A stretch of 9,455 nucleotides of DNA from an uncultured Roseburia sp. (lineage in GTDB: Bacteria > Bacillota > Clostridia > Lachnospirales > Lachnospiraceae): NCBI GenBank assembly GCA_945928585.1, contig CAMENQ010000073.1, forward strand, positions 1 to 9,455. Direction: 5' to 3'. The notes beneath the pieces are model-generated. The model saw nothing but the letters and a program-made list of their open reading frames with translations. It did not search any database and had not been told where the DNA came from. This document shows positions 1 to 8,900 of this stretch, piece after piece. Each line of letters starts with the position of its first letter. Position 1 is the stretch's first letter. The translations under genes and the position numbers were made by a program.

Positions 1-595
1 CCTTATAGTAAAACATAAAATCTGATATTGAAATAAAATCACCGTTTTTAATCACTTCTTTATTATCAGCTTTATTTCCATTATGATACACACCATATGT
101 GGCATTAAGGATATTCAGAATTAATCCTTCATTTGTTTTGGCTAATTCTATCTTATCATTTACAATATATTCACCACTTATAATAATGTCATTATTATTA
201 TCTGAACCAATTGATATTCTTCCAACGTTTTCAAGATTAATCCTTCGCTCAAACTTTTTCTTTTTACTATCAAAATCCACCATAAATTCAATAGTAAACA
301 CTTCATTATCTGAATCCTGATATTTAACCCATATACTGTCACCATGTTTTATTTCTACTGTAAGAAGACGTCTTGTATCTCCTACTGTTATATAAAGATT
401 ATCCGCACACATAACTGACCATCTTCCATTAGTATTAATGAAATCCAGTCTTATTTCCTCAAAAAATAATTCTTTATGTAATCTGTAATCGCTGTCAATA
501 GACGTGCCAATACGATATGTCTTTGCTTCTGTCGGGAGTTCTATCTCTTTATATAAATTACGGTTTGATATAATCACTTTATATTTATTCATCAT
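1..595 (-). CDS. essC: EssC/YukB-type T7SS motor ATPase, N-terminal part (runs off left edge)
   Basis: EssC is the membrane-bound FtsK/SpoIIIE-family ATPase that drives export in Firmicutes type VII secretion. Only the first 198 residues are here; the reading frame is open to base 2, so the transmembrane helices and ATPase domains lie outside the window. The visible part is two tandem FHA-like beta sandwiches, about residues 4-105 and 106-198. Family marks I recognise are RIGTSIDSDYRL (28-39), KELFFEEI (41-48), GDTRRLLT (72-79), KYQDSDNE (91-98), SIGSDNNNDIII (128-139) and YGVYHNGNK (167-175). Neither domain has the SxxH and NG residues of a phosphothreonine-binding FHA domain, as is usual for EssC, so these are probably protein-contact modules. 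The start at 595 is chosen because AGAGGTGA (611-604) lies 8 bases upstream; a second ATG follows directly at 592. It is the last visible gene of the operon, 14 bases after yukD. The family call rests on recalled sequence similarity and gene context. Confidence 0.88.
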   Translation of the reverse strand, partial: MMNKYKVIISNRNLYKEIELPTEAKTYRIGTSIDSDYRLHKELFFEEIRLDFINTNGRWSVMCADNLYITVGDTRRLLTVEIKHGDSIWVKYQDSDNEVFTIEFMVDFDSKKKKFERRINLENVGRISIGSDNNNDIIISGEYIVNDKIELAKTNEGLILNILNATYGVYHNGNKADNKEVIKNGDFISISDFMFYYK

Positions 596-609
596 ATAGC
601 ACGTCACCT

Positions 610-861
610 CTATTCTGTATAATTTATTACACTTCCATTTCTCAATCCATATTCGCTTAACAGCTTATTCCCCCTAAGCAGTACAATTGGATTTTCTACC
701 TTTAAATAACATTTTTTAATATCTGATGTATCTATACCTAAATCAAATGCCTGATTTAAGCCGACCAGCAGTTCTCTGGTTGTAATATCCGTCGGAATCT
801 CAATATCAACAGATATATTTCTTTTTAGTATATTAAATATAACAACTATAGTTTTATCCAT
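610..861 (-). CDS. yukD: YukD/EsaB ubiquitin-like T7SS protein
   Basis: This is an 83-residue cytoplasmic protein of the YukD/EsaB family, small ubiquitin-like (beta-grasp) proteins encoded beside essC in Firmicutes T7SS loci. EsaB/YukD is needed for, or regulates, secretion and is thought to act at the cytoplasmic face of the apparatus. The length matches the family (about 80 residues). The C-terminal half aligns by eye with Bacillus YukD: hydrophobic strand CYLKV (51-55), then a GNKLLSEYGLRNGSVI segment (64-79) matching the family pattern of a short leucine stretch, the turn YG(L/I)xNG and a last strand. It has no C-terminal diglycine, so it is not a conjugated modifier. The ribosome binding site AGGGGG (872-867) overlaps the stop codon of the upstream ATPase gene and lies 5 bases from the ATG. 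The tight spacing on both sides suggests translational coupling with the ATPase and essC genes. Confidence 0.87.
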   Translation of the reverse strand: MDKTIVVIFNILKRNISVDIEIPTDITTRELLVGLNQAFDLGIDTSDIKKCYLKVENPIVLLRGNKLLSEYGLRNGSVINYTE

Positions 862-870
862 ATGTGCCCC

Positions 871-1929
871 CTAAATTGTCAGGAATGATATTTTTTTAAT
901 TCCTTCGTTTTGCGACAGTTCCTCACATGTTACCTTTCCATTTATAATGAATTTATCTATGTATTCGCTCACATTAAATTTTATGGCTACATCCGGTGCA
1001 ATTAACGCATTATAATTCTCCTTTTCAAACTTATTGCAAACAAATACATACTTATCCGAATTCGTCCCATTTATATTTGAAATCAGTGCATTCGTTGCAT
1101 TTACTGCACTTATGCTCTGCTCCGTAACAATAATCACCTTGTCAGCTATGTCAAAAAGCATGGTCTTTTCCCCGTCAAATGTGCTTTCTGCATCGATTAC
1201 GACAAAATCATATTCACTACTTTTTTTAGCGCCTAAAGCTAATTTAGCGTAAATAGAGTATTCCAGTCCCACCGACATAAGCGCTGCCTTAAATGCAGGA
1301 ATATAGCAAAATATCTCTTTTCTGATAATATGCCTGATATCCGAATAAACATTTTCACCCGGATTACTCAGCTTAGCATATACGTCGGGCGATGATATTG
1401 GCGTGGTATTTTCCAGCATATACTGAAAGCTTTGAAGTCTGCCGGCATTTATGTAAAGAACCCTCTTGTAATTCTTTGTAAGGCAGGCACTGATTCCCAT
1501 TGCTATCGTTGTCTTTCCTGCTCCTCCGTTTGCCGATGTCACCACAATTATCTGCGTTTCTTCTTTTGAGTTTCCTTCTATGTTCAGGTGGCTTGCACTT
1601 TTTCCGATAATTGTGCTGAAAATCTCTTTTATGCTTGTATACTTAAACAGCTTACATATGTTTAATTCCTCTGTTCCGCCTTCCTCATATTCTTCCATCA
1701 TAAGAAAAATATTTGAAATGTTATGCTTTTGCAGTGTTGAATCATAAAGCTCGTCTGAAACAATTAAAATTTCAGCCTTTTGAGGTTTGGAAAACAGCTC
1801 TTCAAAGTAATCTCTGTCCGTTATTATTTCCAAATCTACACTGTCGAAAAAATCCTTTGCAAATTTCAGCTGTAAGGGAATTATATAATTAATGTCTGTA
1901 TCTGCTATTATTACTCTTGGCTTTACCAT
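871..1929 (-). CDS. CpaE/MinD-like ATPase with receiver-like N-terminus
   Basis: This 352-residue soluble protein has the layout of CpaE. Residues 1-110 look like a degenerate receiver domain: strand VIIADTD (6-12), a second strand ILIVSDEL (54-61) where Ser58/Asp59 occupy the phosphoacceptor region, and FKYTSIKEI (95-103). Residues 125-352 are a SIMIBI/MinD-type P-loop domain. The P-loop is NGGAGKTT (134-141) with the ATP-binding Lys139; the Walker B strand is DFVVIDAE (241-248) ending in Asp246; a strand KVIIVTEQSISAV (264-276) follows. The MinD signature lysine is replaced by Asn134, and the Asp residues after the next strand are replaced by YINAG (159-163). CpaE-family proteins place or organise pilus secretion machines; here the likely partner is the T7SS, which is inference from gene order. 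The ribosome binding site AAGGAAGG (1944-1937) overlaps the upstream FHA gene stop, 7 bases from the ATG. The family call is firm; the role is not known. Confidence 0.8.
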   Translation of the reverse strand: MVKPRVIIADTDINYIIPLQLKFAKDFFDSVDLEIITDRDYFEELFSKPQKAEILIVSDELYDSTLQKHNISNIFLMMEEYEEGGTEELNICKLFKYTSIKEIFSTIIGKSASHLNIEGNSKEETQIIVVTSANGGAGKTTIAMGISACLTKNYKRVLYINAGRLQSFQYMLENTTPISSPDVYAKLSNPGENVYSDIRHIIRKEIFCYIPAFKAALMSVGLEYSIYAKLALGAKKSSEYDFVVIDAESTFDGEKTMLFDIADKVIIVTEQSISAVNATNALISNINGTNSDKYVFVCNKFEKENYNALIAPDVAIKFNVSEYIDKFIINGKVTCEELSQNEGIKKISFLTI

Positions 1930-1942
1930 TTTTACACCTTCC

Positions 1943-2863
1943 TTATACTAACTGAAAATCACTGTCTGCCATTCGGATAATGTCTCCTTTATTTATCCGT
2001 ACTGCCTGATGTGGTGCAAGTCTTACTCCGTTTAAAAATGTTCCGTTTGCACTTCCTTCATCTGACAGGCTATATCCCATATTGTCTCTTGTAATTCTGC
2101 AGTGTTTTCTGCTAATCATATTATTGAAAGGAATTACTGCATCGACTATATCCTGCTTTTTTCCAAGAAGCATATTGTCTTTGTCAAGTGCAATCTGAAA
2201 ATATCCCGGTGAATTCATTGCAACCAGCTTAAGCACTCTGGTATCCTTCTGATTATTTATTGGTGCTTTATTATTTGTTCTTTGTGGAATTGGGGACATA
2301 CCTGCCCCCTTATATTTGTTATAAATGTCTTCTATGGACATTGAGCCGTTTGATAAATCCAGAACAAATTTATCAAGTCTTTCACTCGACTCTCCAATAA
2401 CCTTATTTATAAGCTTGATGAGACTGGAGCGTAACTCGCTCTCAAATTCTGCATAGCTGTCAAATACTTTTACGTTAATAGGAAGATACACAAGCTTTAC
2501 CTTAAGTGTGCTTGGGTCAACAAAAATCTTATCCCATGACACATCTATGTTCTGGCTTGAAAGAAATCCGTTATTTCTTACCTCAACTACACTTCCAAAC
2601 ATATTAACTACTATATTTATGAGTATGGCAGGTGTTATGCCTGCAAACATTGTGGACATTGGTCTGTAATCATCTGTGATATAATACAGTTCTATCTTTC
2701 CGTTATAAAGCATTCTCATACATTTGACAAAAATATCATTTGTCTGGCTTTGCAACACCTTATAATCTGTACTGACAAAATGCTTATATTCTTCCAGTAC
2801 ATATCCAAAATTATTTCCACATTCAATTTCCTGAATTATTCCATTGTCCTTTAATGTGTACAT
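1943..2863 (-). CDS. FHA-domain protein with EssB-like/DUF6382-type N-terminal region
   Basis: The protein is 306 residues from the start chosen here, or 313 from an upstream in-frame ATG at 2884. I prefer 2863 because AAGAGGA (2876-2870) lies 6 bases upstream of it, while 2884 has no visible ribosome binding site. In 313-residue numbering, the C-terminal FHA domain spans about 216-313 and has the canonical phosphothreonine-binding residues: LLGKKQD (239-245), SRKH (258-261) and NGTFLNG (280-286). It should therefore bind a phosphorylated partner. Residues 30-195 are a separate alpha/beta domain with IELYYI (64-69), TPAILINIV (84-92), DKIFVDPSTLKVKLVYLP (118-135) and YAEFESELRSSLIKLI (144-159). 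This pattern recalls DUF6382 and the cytoplasmic pseudokinase domain of EssB/YukC. A proline- and asparagine-rich linker (197-213) joins the two. There is no signal peptide or membrane helix. The stop codon overlaps the ribosome binding site of the ATPase gene. A T7SS assembly or regulatory role is inferred from context. Confidence 0.8.
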   Translation of the reverse strand: MYTLKDNGIIQEIECGNNFGYVLEEYKHFVSTDYKVLQSQTNDIFVKCMRMLYNGKIELYYITDDYRPMSTMFAGITPAILINIVVNMFGSVVEVRNNGFLSSQNIDVSWDKIFVDPSTLKVKLVYLPINVKVFDSYAEFESELRSSLIKLINKVIGESSERLDKFVLDLSNGSMSIEDIYNKYKGAGMSPIPQRTNNKAPINNQKDTRVLKLVAMNSPGYFQIALDKDNMLLGKKQDIVDAVIPFNNMISRKHCRITRDNMGYSLSDEGSANGTFLNGVRLAPHQAVRINKGDIIRMADSDFQLV

Positions 2864-2876
2864 ATAAAATCCTCTT
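2864..2876 (-). promoter_or_regulatory. Ribosome binding site that decides the FHA gene start
   Basis: Read on the minus strand, AAGAGGA (2876-2870) is followed by a 6-base spacer and the ATG at 2863. The upstream in-frame ATG at 2884 is preceded only by AT-rich sequence with no purine-rich core, so this site argues for the shorter, 306-residue protein. Confidence 0.65.
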
Positions 2877-2937
2877 TCTGCCATAATACTTTATAGTAGT
2901 TAATATGCCTTATTTTTGTTACTGTTTTTTAGTTTCT

Positions 2938-5900
2938 TTAGTCGCCCTTTACCTTCAGTCTAAGTTTTCTTCTTCTAAGCACAAGTGCTGTAGTTCCGCC
3001 TCCTGCTACTGCTGCCGTTCCGCCTATACTTCCAAAGAACAGCGGCTTATTTGCAAACCAACGTATGAAGAAGTTTGTAGATACTGTTATTTCATTTTCA
3101 AATGCATATCCCGGATTAAAGTCACTATCGCTTGTGCTTCGTGTATTTCCTGCCTTATCAGTTACGGAAATTGATACTGTCTGGTTTGTTCCTTCTGTCA
3201 TGGTAAATGCATATGTTCTGTTTATTGCATTGTTTTCGCCCTCAGTAAGCTGTACATCTGCTGCTTTGCCGTTTATCTCTACCTTTACGGCATCATCACC
3301 GTCTTTAAGCCCTATTGAGTCAAACACTGAAAATGACACCTGATGCTCATTTTCATTGAAGATGGCTTCACCCATACCATTTATACTTGTTATTTCCGGC
3401 TTAGTGGTATCTACATAAAATAATATTTCCTTATTGCTTACGCTGCCTGACTCACTGTCAAGTACCATATTTGCATTAACTGATTCTGAATTATTTTCTG
3501 CTGCATCCTTTGACGCTACTGACAGCTTGTATACACCATCCTCGGTAAATACCTCTTTCTTTATGGTATATTTATACTGGTACCAGCCCACAGACTTACT
3601 TTCAGGTGCTATGGTATAATCCTTGTCCTCCTCAAGAGTCAGCTTTGTACCATCTTTTGTTACTGTTATTTCTCCCGGTCCTTCAAGCTTATCTGCATTA
3701 TATTCCGTTATAACAAAGTCATCTGTCACCTTCTGTGTATATTGATTCTGCTGCATATTTATAATTGCCTGGTCATATATATACACTGAACCAAATCTGT
3801 TAATTGTAAAATATACTGTCTGAGTAGTCTCTCTGCCGGATTTATCAGTTACCTTAACATTAAGCTGATACAATCCGTCATTTTCCTGACTGTTTTCAAA
3901 TGATGTAAGCGGTATTGTAATAACCTGCTTTCCATTTACTGTCTTAATTTCATAATTATCAGTTTTTACCTGTTCCGGTGCGTTTCCATAGCTTGTTCTA
4001 TAAAGCTCTACTGTTTGTCCTAAATAATATGTATCTGAGAATGATACTGTAATATTGTCTTTCTTGAAAACATATATCTTACGCTTGTCTCCGTTTTCAT
4101 CATTCTCAAATTCATCATCATATGGGTCATTCTCTGATGATTCCACTTCCACATTCAATTCAGGAGCTGCCGTATCTATATAGAAAGTATCTAAGTTTTT
4201 ATTCTCTCCCTGATTTCCTGCCATATCAGTAAGTGTTACATTAAAGTTCTGATACTCTCCTTCCTCAGTAAATGTGTATGTTGCCGTATGAATGTCCCCA
4301 TTATTATTCCATTCAACAGCTACCGTTGCTTCATTTACCATTATGCTTACTCTGTCGGCCGTAAAATTATGCTCAGTTACTGTAATTGTTACCTGTCTTG
4401 AATCCTGTATGTATTCTGCGTTACCCTGTCCGTCTGTAGACTGTATATCCATAACAGGCAAAGTTTTGTCTATTGTAAATTCAGTAGGATTCTGTGTACC
4501 ATTTTCAAATACTACATCTGTGCTTTCATTTCCGGCCATATCAGCATAGCTTATGGCGAAGGTATAATCTCCGTCTGCGCTGTATGTTACTGTAGCTGTA
4601 TACGTAGTATTATCACCATTTCCTGTACCTTCTGACTTAGTCCAGTTTGAAAGCTGTGGTATGGTTTCGTCTGTATTCGTAATAGTTACCCTGACATCTT
4701 CTGATTTAAAGTTTCTTTCTGTAACAACAATAGTTGCAGTTCTGTCTTCCTTATAGTAACTGTTACTGTCAGGAGTATTGTTGTTATAGCTTATATTTAT
4801 TGATGGCTGTGTTACGTCTATTTTTATTGATGCAGTTTTTGTAAATGTGTTTCCTGCATTATCCTCTGCCGTTACCTCTATCACTACATCATTGCTGTTA
4901 TTTGCAACTGCATCCACAGTTATGTTTCCGCTAAAATTCTGCAAAAGCTCTGCCTTTGTAGGATTATTCTTATCAAAGCTGTATAATGTGCCGCTCTGTG
5001 TAACTGTTCCCATATTATAAACATTAAATGTTACACTCTTTAAGCCTGAAAATGTCCCGCCTGCCGTAGGGTCTGTTACTTCTACTGCAACATTTACGTT
5101 TCTGTTATATATACCATTTACAGGCTGCTCAGGTGTCACTGTCACACTTGGCTGCACTGTTTCTTCAGGTGATTTTGTGTCTACTATTATTCCGCTTGTA
5201 CTTGTATATAAAATGTTTCCTGCATTGTCTCTTACTCTCATATATACTATACAGCAGTCATTACCCTCAACAGCTATACTGCTGTTAAAGCTTTTCCACT
5301 GATTTTCTGACAGATTATTAAGCTCTGTCTGTGTCAGTTTTGTAGTACTGTTTGACTTATAATAGCTTACATCACGTACGCCTGATGTAATATCATTTTC
5401 AGTATGTGAAAGCACTACTGACCTGTTTGTTATTACGAAATTATTAAGCCAATTAAAGCCATTAGCATTAATACTTCCCACAGGATTTGTTTCATCTATG
5501 GTAATTGTGCTTTCTGCCGTTACCGCTTTATTTTCTGCATCATCAGTATAATCTACGGTTATTTTATATACCGCATCAGGATTCAATGAAACTGTAATCT
5601 GATGTACAGCTTCGTCCGGTGTGCTTCCCTCTGTTGTTTGCCATATTCCGCTTATGCTGTAATCACCATTGTTTACCTTGTCTGTTGAAACCTTTATGTC
5701 TACCTTATCCGCATCAAAATGTGATGTTCTTTCTTTGATTGTAATTATGGCTGTCTGTGCTTTCTGATAATATGAACCATTGTCTATACCTGTAATAGTT
5801 ATTTCAGGTGCCGTATTATCTATAGAAAATGTAACAAATACAGGTTCACTTGTTCTTCCGCACACATCTACTGCAGTTAAGGAAACATTAATATTGTCAA

Positions 5901-8900
5901 CATTATACTGTGTTTTATCAATGGTAAGTGCATATTCCCATGTCTTACTGTTTCCTACTGCTACTTCCGCAGTTTTTGTTTCAACGTTATCTCCCTTTAC
6001 CGTATATATAACCTTACTTATATTTGATGTTATATCTTCTGAACTAAGGTTTACTACTACATTTTTATTATATATTCCTGTTTCGTTTGGATTTGCTATC
6101 TCTGCCTTTACAGCTGGTGCCACCTTGTCTACTGCAAATGCTTTATTATAAGCGGCAGCTTTATTATCTGCCGTATCCTTAAACTCTACGGCAAATGTAT
6201 AATTTCCGTCACTTGAAAATCTTATTTCCGCCACATGAACATCCATATCCGGTGACTCAGCCGATTTCTTCTCTGTCCAAGTAACATTTCCAACACTGTA
6301 TGCATCACTATTTTTTGTTGCCGAAATCACTACATTTTCTGCCTTAAAGTGATTTGTTCTTTCTGTGATTGTTATTACGGCCTTTCTGTTGTTATGGTTC
6401 ACATCGCTGTTTTCTATGGCAATTCCATCAGCTGAACCTGCAATATCAAAATACTCTACCGTTATGACAGGTGCTGTCTTATCTATGTCAAGCTTCTGTA
6501 CGGATTTTGTCTCGTTTCCTGCCTTATCCTTTACGATGACTATTATTGCTGTATTGCTGCTATTAAAGCTGTCTGCATTTACTTCTATGTTCAGACTTTC
6601 TTTTTCAATATTCGTAACAGTAATTTCCGTAAACTCAAGACTGTCTGCATTTTCTTCCATACCCGCTGTGTAATCTGGTACTATGGTATACTTAATTGAT
6701 GCTATTCCCGAATATTTTCCTGCTTCCTTTTCCGTTACTGAAACATCTACCGCTACATTATTATTGTATATTGGCATTGTTTCTAATACTTGATTATTTA
6801 CGGAAAATTCAACCTCTGCACGGGAAGTATCACTTACAACACTTATATTTTTTCCTGACAGGTTTATCTTTTCCCACTGACCTATAGAGCCGTTTTCATC
6901 AGCATCGAATATGTTTATTCCTGTAATTACAGTACCTTTTGCTATATCTACACTTTGTACATTATAATCTCCGCCTAAAAGTACAGATTTTTTATCTGTG
7001 CTGTCCGGTGTATATCCATATACCTTTATACCTGCCTTTGTGGTAGTAAGTTTCACCTCTGCTTCATTTGAATATACATATGTAAATAAAGCGTCTGTTT
7101 CAAACTTATTTAAGCTTTCACTTATTGTTATATCTGTTCCAAACTCTGCATCTGATACAGGTATGTCTGTAAATTCTGCTGAAACTTCTATATTTTCTTT
7201 TATGTTGCTTATTGTAAAGCTGATACTGTCACCGTCGCGTTCTATTCCTGACACAGCTATCTGTGTTCCTCTGCCTGTCGGTTCAGTAATGGATGCTATA
7301 GCCTGTCCGTTTATCTTTACATTTTCAAAGTTTATATTTTTTCCTTCATCTGAAGTAATTTTTATTTTTGCACTGTCACCTATTTTTACCTTTAGTTCAC
7401 TGCTGCTTTCATTTGATGCTGCATCAGCTTTATAAATGCCTATGCTTCCTCCTGCCGCACCAGCTGCTGATTTTACCGTATACTTATACTCTGTAAATTC
7501 AATTATAATTTCATAATCCTGTGTTGCGGCAAATTCTTTTGACCATGCTGTTGTATTTTCACTCATATTAATCGGGTCTTCATTGTTAACTTTTATGGCA
7601 CTTATAGCATATTTTTGTATGTTATTCTTGTCACTACCACTGTTATCAACTGCTTTTACATTAACTTTTAGTTTTCCATCCTTATTAATAACAGCCTTAA
7701 TGGTTTTTATATTTCCGTCTACACTTTCAGTACTTGAGTCTCCATTAGTCATATTTGTCTCTACCGTACCTGTATTCTTATTATAGGTCACAGTAGCTGT
7801 ATACACTCTTACAAAGGTTACCTGTATTTCTGTGTCTTGAGTGATTTCAACATCTGCTTTTGTCCATCCCTTATTATTATTATTATTATCTGTAATGGTT
7901 TCTTCTGGTATTGTGCTAAAATCAGCACCTTTTTTTCCTATTTTTATGCTCTTAATTCTGTAATCACCATTTTGTCCATTTACCGTTGGTGTTACTGTTA
8001 TGTTTACTGTGCTTCCGTGCTCAACAGTTGTTTTTGAAATATTTACTGTTCCACTATTTTCATCGCTGTTAACAATACTATAGCTTACCTCATATTTCTT
8101 TGTTTCAAATACAGCAGTTATCGTGATTGCCTCTTCATCTCCGCTTACACTGATTTCACCCGTAATAATATCTGGATTTATTGTATCCTTTGAAAATCCT
8201 AATATATTTACCCCTGTATCATTGATTGAAACACTTGCTACCTGTTTTCCGGTATCAGGTGTGATTTTTATTTTAAGCGTTGCTCCCTCATCTATTTCCG
8301 AAAGAGATGTATTATTCATTACATTACTATTATTATCTACAAACTCTACTCTTCCATTTGCGATAGAACTGTCTATAGTTACAGTATGCAAAAATACATA
8401 ATCTACGGTTATCTGAATATTATCACTTATATTTTCTATTTTGTATACTTTATCTCCCGTTCCTTCTAACGTCTTTGTCTCCACTGCAGTCTCTTGTGTG
8501 CCGTTTTTTTCCTTTATCGTTATTTTTGCAGCTCTGTAACCGCTGTCAGGCTTTATAACGACATATGCAGTTCCATTCGCATCTACTGTTAATTCATCCT
8601 TATATTTATTAGTATCGCTAACGTCAATGTTTGGACTTTCTGTTACTTCATCTGCACAAAACTTTACTGTACCCTTCTTTGCTGCATCATCAGTAACATC
8701 CTTTAGAGTATATGTATTTATATAGCTTACAACCACACTCGTGTTTTCTGCAACACTCTCTAAGGTATATTTACCATCACTACTTTCTATTACTGTTGTT
8801 GCGCTACCTTCATCCACTGTTTTTTCAACATTGTCTATTTTATATTCCGGACCCGGTTCTATTATAAGAACAGCATCCTGCCCTCTTTCTACATATGCTG

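Noticed and set aside
871..1929. ParA-type plasmid partition or MinD division-site ATPase
   Set aside because: The receiver-like N-terminal domain and the altered P-loop fit CpaE better, and there is no ParB, parS or MinC/MinE neighbour.
2864..2937. Possible internal promoter or terminator between the giant gene and the FHA gene
   Set aside because: The stretch is AT-rich and holds TATAAA-like words on the minus strand, but no matching -35 element at proper spacing and no hairpin followed by a T-run, so neither can be supported.
2905..3174. Plus-strand 89-codon ORF with a striking number of cysteines
   Set aside because: It is antisense to the C-terminal helix and basic tail of the giant protein; its cysteines are the mirror of that gene's glycine, alanine and arginine codons. 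No ribosome binding site was seen.
5780..6151. Plus-strand 123-codon ORF and other plus-strand ORFs of 60-145 codons across 99-9073
   Set aside because: All lie antisense inside convincing minus-strand genes, have Ser/Thr/Val/Phe-rich compositions typical of the reverse strand of Thr/Asn/Glu/Lys-rich repeats, and show no family motif.
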